Of a stretch of DNA of 64,000 nt, positions 46,727 through 54,775 are shown piece by piece; positions within the stretch are counted from its first letter, which is position 1, and every line of letters begins with the position of its first letter. Under the pieces are notes generated by a model. It did not search any database. It worked only from the letters and a program-made list of their open reading frames with translations, and was not told where the DNA came from. The DNA is from Microbacterium sp. p3-SID336 (GTDB lineage Bacteria > Actinomycetota > Actinomycetes > Actinomycetales > Microbacteriaceae): NCBI RefSeq assembly GCF_025143365.1, contig NZ_JALXPE010000002.1, positions 52,134-116,133 on the forward strand, in the 5' to 3' direction. A program made the translations under genes and the position numbers.

Positions 46727-46759
46727 GCGATCGAGCCTACGCCGTGGCGCCGGGGCGGA

Positions 46760-48022
46760 TCAGCGCTGGTTGCCGACCGCGCAGGTCTCCTGCTCCAGGG
46801 TCTGGCCTGACACCTCGGGCGGCAGCGTGGCCCGCGGCGCAGGAGCCTCCGTCGCGTTCGGGTCGGGGGTGGCGGGGGCCTCGGGCGTGCCGGGGGCGGG
46901 TGTCACGAGCTCCACACCGCGATGCGTCGCCACGTCGCCGGTCAGCTGCAGCGGCTCGCCCGACGCGATCGCGGCCCACAGCTCGGCGGCTGCGGCCTCG
47001 TTCGGCACCACGTGGTCGTCGTCGTCCGGGTCGACCACGTTCGGGTACTGCACGAACACGAAGTCGCTGAAGGGCACGTCCTTGAGCGCGAGGGCCAGCT
47101 GGGCGAGGCGGAGCGGATCGTTCAGCGACTCGCTCGGGTCGATGTTGTCGGCCACGGCGTTCGCGATGCGCAGCACCTTCGGGACGTCGGTGAGCGTCTC
47201 CTCGCTGAGCACCTTCTTCGCGAGGCGTGACATGTACTGCTGCTGGTTGGAGATGCGCGCGAGGTCGCTCTCGTCGCCGACACCGTGCCGGGTGCGGATG
47301 AACTGCAGCGCCTCGACGCCGGAGACGGTGCGCATGCCCGGGGGCCAGTCGATGCCGGTCTGCCGGTCGCGGATGCCCTCTCCGGCGATGCACACCTCGA
47401 CGCCGCCGATCGCATCGGTCACGGCCATCACACCGTCGAAGCTGATGGTCGCGGCGAACTCGATCGGGATGTCGCCGAGCGTGCTCACGGTCTTCGCGAC
47501 GCAGGAGAGCCCGGCGTGCTCGAAGATCGCGTTCATGGGAGCCTTCGACATCGCCGAGGCGACGCTGCCGTCGGCGCGGGTGCACTCCGGCACCTCGACG
47601 CCCAGGTCACGGGGGAGGGAGACCACCGTCACGTTCCGGGGCGCCGCCGACACGTGCACGAGCAGGTTCACGTCGTTCCGGCGGAGGCCGTCCGCCTCCT
47701 CGCAGCGTTCGGCGAAGAGCTCGGTCGCGCGCTCCCCGCACTCGTCGGTGCCGACGATGAGGATGCTGAACGCCTTGTCGTCGGGGTAGGCGCCGATGCT
47801 GGGCGGATCCACCTCCGGAGCTCCCTCCAGCGCGACGGCGCCGTCTCCGACCCGGTTGAAGAGGTCGACGACGAGGAAGGTGCCGACCCCGATCACCGCG
47901 ACCAGGACCACGGCGAGGGCGATGCCGAGGAAGCGGAGCAGAGAGGACGCGGCGCTGGGCGTGCGCTGCGGCGCGTGCTTGGCGGCGGCAGGGCGTTGGG
48001 TGCGAGATCCGCGACGGGGCAT
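46760..48022 (-). CDS. LytR-CpsA-Psr (LCP) family cell wall polymer ligase
   Basis: 420 residues. One N-terminal TM segment (about 27-50, FLGIALAVVLVAVIGVGTFL) puts the domain outside the cell. The LCP domain runs from about 84 to 290: AFSILIVGTDECGE, LRRNDVNLLVHVSAAPRNVTVVSLPRDL and ALQFIRTRHGVGDESDLARISNQQQYM, with the conserved Arg and Asp residues. LCP enzymes move polyprenyl-linked glycopolymers to peptidoglycan. The C-terminal tail is Pro/Thr/Ala-rich and ends with a Cys. The ATG follows TAGGCT by 6 nt. Confidence 0.94.
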   Translation of the reverse strand: MPRRGSRTQRPAAAKHAPQRTPSAASSLLRFLGIALAVVLVAVIGVGTFLVVDLFNRVGDGAVALEGAPEVDPPSIGAYPDDKAFSILIVGTDECGERATELFAERCEEADGLRRNDVNLLVHVSAAPRNVTVVSLPRDLGVEVPECTRADGSVASAMSKAPMNAIFEHAGLSCVAKTVSTLGDIPIEFAATISFDGVMAVTDAIGGVEVCIAGEGIRDRQTGIDWPPGMRTVSGVEALQFIRTRHGVGDESDLARISNQQQYMSRLAKKVLSEETLTDVPKVLRIANAVADNIDPSESLNDPLRLAQLALALKDVPFSDFVFVQYPNVVDPDDDDHVVPNEAAAAELWAAIASGEPLQLTGDVATHRGVELVTPAPGTPEAPATPDPNATEAPAPRATLPPEVSGQTLEQETCAVGNQR

Positions 48023-48080
48023 GGGCGGAGCCTACCCGGCGCGCCTGATGTTACGGCGGTGTGACGATTCTGGGAGGAAC

Positions 48081-48109
48081 TTGCAGGCAATTAGTTAGTC
48101 GTGGATACT
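48081..48109 (+). promoter_or_regulatory. promoter of the sugar ABC importer operon
   Basis: TTGCAG (48081-48086), a 17-bp spacer and GATACT (48104-48109). A small inverted repeat GGATA-N8-TATCC (48103-48120) overlaps the -10. Transcription starts about 57 nt before the binding-protein ATG, and the leader contains AGAGGAG. Confidence 0.6.
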
Positions 48110-48172
48110 TTTTCCTATCCCCCGGTCTGCACCCGATGCCTACCTGGACTTTTTCAAAGAGGAGATCCCTTC

Positions 48173-49462
48173 ATGCACAAGCGCATTCTTCCGGCAGTGG
48201 CGCTCGGCGCCGCCGCCACGATCGCCCTGGCCGGCTGTGCCGGCGGAAGCGGCGACAACGGCTCGACCGACGGCAAGGGCGAAGAGCTCACCGTCTGGAT
48301 CATGAAGGGGACCAACCCCGACGCCACCGCCTTCTACGACAAGGTCTCCGAGGCCTTCGAGGAGGAGACCGGCGCGAAGGTCACCATCGAGGAGATCCAG
48401 TGGGCGGACGCCCACGACCGCTTCGTGACCTCCATCGCCGGTGGCACGACGCCCGACATCGCCGAGACCGGCACCACCTGGACCGCAGAGTTCGCCGACG
48501 CCGGCGCGCTGCTGCCGATCGACGAGTACGTCGACGCCGAGAAGGGTCTGCGCGACGACCTGGTCGAGGGCCTCGAGGTCGCCGGCACGTACGAGGACGA
48601 GCTCTACGGCATGCCGTGGTACGCGGGCGTCCGCTCCATCGTCTACCGCACCGACGTGTTCGAGGAGCTCGGACTCGAAGCCCCGAAGACGTGGGACGAC
48701 ATCGTCGCCGCCGGTGAGGCCATCAAGGCCGCCAAGCCCGACATGCTGCCTTTCCCGGTCGCGGGCGACGCCGAGTTCCAGGTCTACCCCTGGGTCTGGG
48801 GCGCGGGCGGCGAGATCGCCACGAAGGACGGCGACACCTGGACCAGCGAGCTCGACAGCGCCGAGTCGCAGGCCGGCATCGAGTTCTACACAGGCCTCGC
48901 CACCGAGCACGGCTTCTCCTCCGCGGGGGCGACCACCTGGAAGGAGACCGACCTCCGTGACGCGTTCACGCAGGGCAACGTCGCCATGATGCTGTCCGGC
49001 TCGTGGACCCCGAACGCGCTCGTCGAGGCCAACCCCGAGCTCGAGGGCAAGATCGGCGCCGCGGTCATCCCCGGCCAGGACGGCGGCATCGCTCCGTCCG
49101 TGCTCGGCGGCTCGCACCTCTCGGTCTTCAACACCACGAAGAACGCCGACCTGGCGTGGGAGTTCGTCAAGCTCATGACCACCGGCGAGTTCGCCGAGCA
49201 GTGGTCGAACGAGACCGGCTACTTCCCGGGCGTGCAGTCCGCGATGGAGGAGGCCCTGGCCTCGACCGACCCGCTCGTGGCTCCGTTCGCCGAGCAGATG
49301 GTCGACGGCGGTGCGTCCGTCCCGGTCACGCCGAACTTCGGCGCCGTCCAGGCCAAGAAGACCACCAACGCCATGATCCAGGCCATCCTCAGCGGGCAGA
49401 AGGACGTCGCGACCGCGACGAAGGACGCCGCTGCGGAGATGACCGAACTGCTCAACCAGTAA
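48173..49462 (+). CDS. sugar ABC transporter substrate-binding lipoprotein
   Basis: 429 residues. Signal peptide with LAGC lipobox, lipidated Cys22, followed by a Gly/Ser linker. The family 1 extracellular binding protein domain starts ELTVWIMKGTNPDATAFYDKV. Clues to oligosaccharide binding are the many Trp (TTWTAEFADAGALLP, MPWYAGVRS, YPWVWGAGGEI). First gene of an operon with two permeases, a GH3 enzyme and probably RpiR. The ATPase is not in the operon, as in other actinobacterial importers that share MsiK. Confidence 0.95.
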   Translation: MHKRILPAVALGAAATIALAGCAGGSGDNGSTDGKGEELTVWIMKGTNPDATAFYDKVSEAFEEETGAKVTIEEIQWADAHDRFVTSIAGGTTPDIAETGTTWTAEFADAGALLPIDEYVDAEKGLRDDLVEGLEVAGTYEDELYGMPWYAGVRSIVYRTDVFEELGLEAPKTWDDIVAAGEAIKAAKPDMLPFPVAGDAEFQVYPWVWGAGGEIATKDGDTWTSELDSAESQAGIEFYTGLATEHGFSSAGATTWKETDLRDAFTQGNVAMMLSGSWTPNALVEANPELEGKIGAAVIPGQDGGIAPSVLGGSHLSVFNTTKNADLAWEFVKLMTTGEFAEQWSNETGYFPGVQSAMEEALASTDPLVAPFAEQMVDGGASVPVTPNFGAVQAKKTTNAMIQAILSGQKDVATATKDAAAEMTELLNQ

Positions 49463-49475
49463 GGAACCATTCCTT
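49461..49475 (+). promoter_or_regulatory. hairpin covering the ribosome site of the first sugar permease
   Basis: AAGGAA (49461-49466), loop CCA and TTCCTT (49470-49475) stand directly between the binding-protein stop and the permease ATG at 49478. AAGGA is the only Shine-Dalgarno-like sequence and is inside the stem. It could lower permease translation relative to the binding protein. Confidence 0.5.
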
Positions 49476-49477
49476 CC

Positions 49478-50452
49478 ATGTCGATGGTGCAAGCGCCACT
49501 GCCGGCCACGAAGGCGGAGTCCACCTCCGCCTCCGTGGCCGGCGGCCGGAAGCGGCGGGGTCTCTCGCTCGTCACGGCCCGTCCCTGGCTCCTCCTGGCC
49601 CCCGGGCTGATCATCCTCGCGGTGCTCATGCTCTGGCCGCTCGTGCAGGTGTTCATCTACTCGCTGCAGGACTACGGTCTGCGCGAGATCAACACCGGCG
49701 AGAACAACTGGATCGGGCTGCAGAACTACGTCGAGGCGCTCACCGACCCGACCCTGTGGACGGTGGTGCTCCCCAACACGGTCGGCTTCGCGGCCGTCGC
49801 GGTGTTCACCACCGTCGCACTCGGCACCCTCGTCGCGCTGCTGCTGGCGCGACTGGGCACCGTGTGGCGCACCATCGTCTCCAGCTGCATCATGGTCGCG
49901 TGGGCGATGCCCGCCGTGACCGGCACCTACGTGTGGACGTTCATCTTCGACGCCGACCGCGGCATCTTCAACTCGGTGCTGCAGGACCTCGGCCTGATCG
50001 ACGGTCAGGTCAACTGGTTCACCAACCAGTGGTCGTTCTACGCGATCGTGCTGCTGAACGTCGTCCACCACGGCTTCCCGTTCGTGGCGATCACCGTCCT
50101 CGCCGGCCTGCTCGGCGTCTCGAAGGAGATGCTCGAGGCGGCCGCCCTCGACGGCGCCGGCGCCTGGCGCCGCTTCTGGAAGATCATCTTCCCCACGCTC
50201 AAGCCCGTCTTCTCCGTCGTGATCATCCTGTCGACCATCTGGGACTTCAAGGTCTTCGCGCAGGTGTACCTGATGCCCGGCGGCAGCGGCGGCAACCGCC
50301 AGGTGCTCAACCTCGGCGTGTGGTCGTACGTGGAGTCCTTCGGGCAGAACCGCTACGGCTTCGGCGCGGCGCTCGCCGTGCTGCTCACCCTCGTGCTGAT
50401 CGGCATCACGATCGTCTACATCCGCTCCCTCATGAAGGAGGACGAGCTGTGA
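49478..50452 (+). CDS. sugar ABC transporter permease, MalF/UgpA type
   Basis: 324 residues, six membrane segments after a cytosolic N-terminus of about 30 residues. The EAA loop reads KEMLEAAALDGAGAWRRFWKIIFPTLKP near 215-240. It pairs with the second permease encoded next to form the import channel for the ligand of the lipoprotein. Ends with the GTGA overlap to the next gene. Confidence 0.95.
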   Translation: MSMVQAPLPATKAESTSASVAGGRKRRGLSLVTARPWLLLAPGLIILAVLMLWPLVQVFIYSLQDYGLREINTGENNWIGLQNYVEALTDPTLWTVVLPNTVGFAAVAVFTTVALGTLVALLLARLGTVWRTIVSSCIMVAWAMPAVTGTYVWTFIFDADRGIFNSVLQDLGLIDGQVNWFTNQWSFYAIVLLNVVHHGFPFVAITVLAGLLGVSKEMLEAAALDGAGAWRRFWKIIFPTLKPVFSVVIILSTIWDFKVFAQVYLMPGGSGGNRQVLNLGVWSYVESFGQNRYGFGAALAVLLTLVLIGITIVYIRSLMKEDEL

Positions 50453-51282
50453 ACCCCCGCCCCAGGCTCCGGTCGCGCATCGGACTCGGCATCGGCGTCG
50501 CCGCCGTCCTGATCTTCACGCTGTTCCCCGTGTACTGGATGGTCTCCAGCGCCCTCGACGGCAAGGCCTCCAGCGGCGGCCAGTCGCTGCTGCCCCAGGA
50601 GTTCACGTTCGACAACTTCGCGTTCGTGCTCACGGAGGGCGGCTTCGGCACCTACCTGCGCAACTCGGCGATCGTGGCCCTGGTCACCGTGCTCGTCAGC
50701 GCGCTGGTGTGCCTGCTCGCGGCTGTCGCCGTCGCCCGCTTCCGCTTCAAGTTCCGCACCACGATCCTCATGATGATCCTCGTGGTGCAGATGGTGCCGC
50801 TCGAGGCGCTCGTCATCCCGCTGTTCCTCCAGGTGAAGAGCCTCGGGCTCCTGAACAGCATCATCGGCCTGATGGTCGTCTACGTGGCGCTGTCGCTCGC
50901 GTTCGGCATCTGGATGCTGCGCGGCTTCGTCGCCGCCGTGCCCGTCGAGCTGGAGGAGGCCGCGTACATCGACGGCGCCAGCTGGTGGCGCATGTTCCGC
51001 TCCGTGCTGCTGCCGCTGGTCATGCCCGGGCTCGTCGCGACCAGCATCTTCAGCTTCATCACCGCCTGGAACGAGTTCATCTTCGCGATGACCATCCTCG
51101 GCGCGCAGACCGACCAGTACACGGTCTCGATCGGACTCAAGTCGTTCTTCGGCCTGTACTCCAACGACTGGGGCAGCATCATGGCCGCGTCGACCATCAT
51201 CACCGTGCCCGTGATGATCTTCTTCGTGATCGTCCAGCGCCGTCTCTCCGCCGGCATGGTGGCGGGAGCGGTGAAGGGATGA
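50449..51282 (+). CDS. sugar ABC transporter permease, MalG/UgpE type
   Basis: 277 residues from GTG at 50449, overlapping the stop of the first permease by 4 bp. Six TMs. EAA loop VELEEAAYIDGASWWRMFRSVLLPL near 165-189. The open frame extending upstream is a shadow of the previous gene. Overlaps the GH3 gene by 4 bp at its end, which ties import to cytoplasmic hydrolysis. Confidence 0.95.
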   Translation: MNPRPRLRSRIGLGIGVAAVLIFTLFPVYWMVSSALDGKASSGGQSLLPQEFTFDNFAFVLTEGGFGTYLRNSAIVALVTVLVSALVCLLAAVAVARFRFKFRTTILMMILVVQMVPLEALVIPLFLQVKSLGLLNSIIGLMVVYVALSLAFGIWMLRGFVAAVPVELEEAAYIDGASWWRMFRSVLLPLVMPGLVATSIFSFITAWNEFIFAMTILGAQTDQYTVSIGLKSFFGLYSNDWGSIMAASTIITVPVMIFFVIVQRRLSAGMVAGAVKG

Positions 51283-52790
51283 CCGACGAGTTCGAGCGTC
51301 TCGCGAACGGCGTGCTGTGGCCCGGCTTCTTCGGCGCCGAGGCCCCGGAGTGGCTCCTGGCGGAACTGCGCGACGGTCTGGCCGGCGTCGTCTACTTCGG
51401 CCAGAACATCGGTGAGGGACTGCCCGCGCTGAGCGCGTCGATCCTCGCCGCGAACCCGGACGCCCTGATCGGCGTGGACGAGGAGGGCGGCAGCGTCACC
51501 CGCCTCGAATCCGCCACCGGCTCGACCCTTCCCGGGGCGACGCAGCTCGGCGCGCTGGACGACCTGATCGCCTCGGAGCGCACCGGCGCCGAACTCGCCA
51601 GGCGGGTCAGGGCGGTCGGCGCGAACGTCGTGCTCGGACCTGTCGCCGACGTGAACACCGATCCGCGCAACCCCGTCATCGGCGTGCGCTCCTTCGGCGC
51701 GGACGAGGCACTCGTGTCGCGGCACGTCGTCGCGACGGTCGACGGCATCCAGGACGGCGGCGTGGCCGCGTGCGTCAAGCACTTCCCCGGCCACGGCGAC
51801 ACCCACGTGGACTCGCACCACGCGCTGCCGGTCATCGCGACGGACGTCGAGGAGTACGAGCGGGTGCACCTGGAGCCGTTCCGCGCCGCGATCGAGGCGG
51901 GTGTGGACGCCATCATGACGGCGCACATCGTGGTCCCCGCGTGGGGCGAGGCCCCGGCGACGCTGAACCCGCGGGTGCTCGGCATGCTGCGCGAGACCGG
52001 CTTCGACGGCGTCATCATCACGGACGCGCTGGACATGGCGGCGATCCGCGAGACCGTCGGACTCGGCGGGGGAGCGGCTCTCGCCCTCGCCGCCGGCGCC
52101 GACCTGCTGTGCATCGGCAACCCGACCAATCCCGGCGAGGCCGCCCTTCCCGACCAGGACCTCCGCGACTTCCGCGCCGCGCGCGACGGGATCGTGGCGG
52201 CCCTGCGTGACGGCTCGCTGTCACGGGCCAGGGTCGAGGAGGCGGCCGGTCGCGTCGCCGCCCTCGCCGCGAAGCTGCGGGCGGCATCCGTGACCCCGCA
52301 GGTCGAGGAGGCCGCGTTCGACGCGGCCGACATCGCGCGGCGCGCTGTCTCCCTGGTCGGCGAGGCCCCGGCGACCGCCGAGGCGCTGTCCGTGGTCGAC
52401 GCGCGACGCCGTTCCACGCTCGCGGTCGACAGTGCCGCCTCGTACGTGGCCAGTGCCCTCGCGGGCGACGGACTGCGCGTGCGGCTCGATGTGGCCTCGC
52501 GCTCGCAGGCCGAGCAGGACGAGGTGCTCGCCCAGGTCGCCGCGGACGCCGGCACCACGGTGATCCTGCTGGATCGGCCGGACGCCGACCCCGCGCAGCG
52601 GGCCCTCGTGGAGCGCGCGGCCGTGCGCGATCCCGGAGCCGTCGTCGTCAACGTCGGACTGCCCACCCGCACGCCGCTGCCGCTCCCCACCGTCGAGGTC
52701 GGCGCTGCGAGCCGGCTCGGCGCGCAGGCCGCCCGCGATGCGCTGCTCGGCCGCTTCACGCCGCGGCGGGGGACCACCAGCGCGGATTGA
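51279..52790 (+). CDS. nagZ: cytoplasmic GH3 beta-N-acetylhexosaminidase, NagZ type
   Basis: 503 residues without a signal peptide, so it works in the cytosol. The NagZ signature KHFPGHGDTHVDSH at 167-180 supplies His180 as acid/base (DSH), a feature of beta-N-acetylglucosaminidases rather than beta-glucosidases. The nucleophile is Asp249 in IITDALDMAAI. A C-terminal alpha/beta domain (about 370-503) is as in two-domain Bacillus NagZ. It should remove terminal GlcNAc from imported amino sugar oligomers, e.g. from MurNAc. Translated with the permease. Confidence 0.92.
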   Translation: MTDEFERLANGVLWPGFFGAEAPEWLLAELRDGLAGVVYFGQNIGEGLPALSASILAANPDALIGVDEEGGSVTRLESATGSTLPGATQLGALDDLIASERTGAELARRVRAVGANVVLGPVADVNTDPRNPVIGVRSFGADEALVSRHVVATVDGIQDGGVAACVKHFPGHGDTHVDSHHALPVIATDVEEYERVHLEPFRAAIEAGVDAIMTAHIVVPAWGEAPATLNPRVLGMLRETGFDGVIITDALDMAAIRETVGLGGGAALALAAGADLLCIGNPTNPGEAALPDQDLRDFRAARDGIVAALRDGSLSRARVEEAAGRVAALAAKLRAASVTPQVEEAAFDAADIARRAVSLVGEAPATAEALSVVDARRRSTLAVDSAASYVASALAGDGLRVRLDVASRSQAEQDEVLAQVAADAGTTVILLDRPDADPAQRALVERAAVRDPGAVVVNVGLPTRTPLPLPTVEVGAASRLGAQAARDALLGRFTPRRGTTSAD

Positions 52791-52804
52791 GACAGGATCA
52801 GCGC

Positions 52805-53674
52805 ATGGACGACGACGTTCTCGCCACGGTGCGGCGCTCTCTGCCCAAGCTCAGCGCGGCGGAGAGCCGTGTCGCGGAGACCATCCTCGGCGACCCCACA
52901 CTCGTGGTGGATCTGGCGATCAACGATCTGGCGAAGCTGTGCCGCACGTCGCTGTCCACGGTGGCCCGCTTCGCCCAGTCGCTCGGCTACAGCGGCTATC
53001 GGGAGCTGCGGGTCGCCGTGGCAAGGGCCGTCACGCTCGCCCAGGCGCAGCAGGCCCGCTTCGGTCTCGACACCACGGCGATCGACAGGGAGGACGGCCC
53101 GGCGGCGATCGCGGCCAAGCTCGCGGCGCAGGAGATCGACGCCATCGAGAAGACCGCGATGGCGCTGGACGAGCAGGCGCTGGACAGGGTCGCCGAGGCT
53201 CTCGCGGCCGCCAGGCACATCGACCTGTTCGGGCAGGCAGCGTCCTCGCTGACCGCGCAGGACCTGCAGCTCAAGCTCGCGCGCATCGGCTGCTCGGTCT
53301 CGCATTCTCCCGACCCGCACCTGGCGATCACGACGGCGTCGCTGCGCTGTCGTGAGGACGTCGCCGTCGCCTTCTCCCACGGGGGAGAGACGGCCGAGAC
53401 CGTGCGGGCGCTGGAGGTGGCGCGGGATGCGGGGGCTCTCACCGTCGCCGTCACCAGCGCCTCCGACTCGCCCCTGGCCGCCGTCGCCGAGGTGGTGCTG
53501 CTCAGTCAGGCGCAGGAGTCGCCGTTCCGGATGGCGGCGATGTCGAGCCGCATCGCGCAGCTCGCGCTCATCGACGTGCTGTTCGTGCGGATCGTCCAGC
53601 TCCGCGGCGAACCGGTCGCGGTGTCGCTGCAGCGCACGCACGACGTGGTCCCTGCGCGGCGCGCACGCCCCTGA
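52805..53674 (+). CDS. MurR/RpiR family transcriptional regulator with SIS domain
   Basis: 289 residues from the ATG at 52805, 6 nt after CAGGAT. N-terminal HTH_6 domain: LPKLSAAESRVAETILGDP, then LAKLCRTSLSTVARFAQSLGY. C-terminal SIS domain (about 115-260) with the sugar-phosphate loop AFSHGGETAETVRAL. RpiR proteins sense phosphosugars such as MurNAc-6-P (MurR) or ribose-5-P. Location after nagZ suggests control of the import operon. Confidence 0.93.
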   Translation: MDDDVLATVRRSLPKLSAAESRVAETILGDPTLVVDLAINDLAKLCRTSLSTVARFAQSLGYSGYRELRVAVARAVTLAQAQQARFGLDTTAIDREDGPAAIAAKLAAQEIDAIEKTAMALDEQALDRVAEALAAARHIDLFGQAASSLTAQDLQLKLARIGCSVSHSPDPHLAITTASLRCREDVAVAFSHGGETAETVRALEVARDAGALTVAVTSASDSPLAAVAEVVLLSQAQESPFRMAAMSSRIAQLALIDVLFVRIVQLRGEPVAVSLQRTHDVVPARRARP

Positions 53675-53687
53675 GTAGAGCCCGCGC

Positions 53688-54608
53688 TCAGTCCACGTGG
53701 TCGCGGGTGCTGCCGATCGCCCTGGTGGCGATGCGGTGCGCGCGGGCCAGGCTCCCGCCGAGCGACAGCCCCGTCAGCACGCCGGCGAGGAAACCAGCGG
53801 CGAAGGCGTCTCCGGCTCCGATCGTCTCCACCACGGGGGCGTCCAGCGCGTCGCTCTCGGTCCGCTCCGCACCGTCGAACGCCACGGCACCGGTGGGGTC
53901 GGTCACGACGAGGTACCGCGGCTCGGAGAAGCGCTCGCGCAGCGCCCGCGGGTCGCTCGTGCCGAACACCTCGTCGGCGTCGGGCCGCGTGCAGAACAGG
54001 ATGTCGGCGCGATGCGCGAGGTCGGTCAGCAGCGCCTTCCCCTCGTCCTCCCGCCCGCGCCACAGGGCGGGGCGCCAGTTCAGGTCGAAACTGAGCAGTC
54101 GCGTGGCAGGGCGGTCGGCGAACAGCGCCTCCTGGGCGTCCCGCGCGGACGGGGACAGTGCCGGGGTGATCCCGCTGGTGTGCACGAGCGCCGCCTCGGC
54201 GAGGAGCCCGGCGGCGGCGGGCGTCGAGAGGGTCCGGGGTGACAGGGCGGCCGCGGCGGAGCCCGCCCGGTAGTAGTGCATCGTGCCCTCGACGGCGCCG
54301 TCCGCGCGCGGGGAGAGCTCCTTCACGTACAGCCCCGTCGGCGCCTCCTGGTCGACCTCGACCGCGCGGTCGTCCACGCCGTGCGCGCGCAGCTCCGCCG
54401 TGAGGAACCGTCCGAAGCCGTCGTCGCCCACGCGGGAGATCACGGCCGTCCGCACCCCGGCGGAGGCGAGCGCGATCGCCGTGTTCCACTCCGCTCCGGC
54501 GAGCGAGCGGTCGAACGTGCGGCATATCTCCAGTGCGCCGGCGGTGGCGGGGACGAGGGCGACCATGCCCTCGCCGAAGCAGATGGCGAGCGGGGCGGAC
54601 TCTGGCAC
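53688..54608 (-). CDS. PfkB family sugar kinase, KdgK-like
   Basis: 306 residues. PfkB marks: the catalytic loop ETIGAGDAFAAGFLAGVL near 268-285 with the base Asp, and the substrate region GSAAAALSP plus SFDLNWRPALW seen in 2-keto-3-deoxygluconate kinases. The sugar is therefore uncertain: KDG, fructose or an amino sugar derivative. GTG at 54608 lies 7 nt after TAGCGT (minus strand, 54621-54616), which defines the start. It is convergent with rpiR and divergent from the peptide-binding protein gene. Confidence 0.9.
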   Translation of the reverse strand: MPESAPLAICFGEGMVALVPATAGALEICRTFDRSLAGAEWNTAIALASAGVRTAVISRVGDDGFGRFLTAELRAHGVDDRAVEVDQEAPTGLYVKELSPRADGAVEGTMHYYRAGSAAAALSPRTLSTPAAAGLLAEAALVHTSGITPALSPSARDAQEALFADRPATRLLSFDLNWRPALWRGREDEGKALLTDLAHRADILFCTRPDADEVFGTSDPRALRERFSEPRYLVVTDPTGAVAFDGAERTESDALDAPVVETIGAGDAFAAGFLAGVLTGLSLGGSLARAHRIATRAIGSTRDHVD

Positions 54609-54619
54609 GGTGTCGACGC

Positions 54620-54701
54620 TACCGGATCCGCGGTCCCGCGCGTGTCGATACCGGATCGCAACCTGCGGGCATTTGGCATCTGGGAATCGGCTGGGTACCT
54701 T
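54620..54701. promoter_or_regulatory. control region of the kinase and the oligopeptide importer
   Basis: TTGGCA (54673-54678), a 17-bp spacer and TACCTT (54696-54701) form the promoter of the peptide importer. TACCGGATC occurs twice in direct orientation (54620-54628 and 54649-54657), each preceded by GTCGA-like sequence. The first copy overlaps the -10 box of the divergent kinase. A shared regulator is plausible. Confidence 0.55.
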
Positions 54702-54775
54702 CGAGGAATCACCGTCTCCGGGGCGACGACGCCCCGGGAACGCGCAACGAAGCGCCCGACAGGGAAGGTCACACA

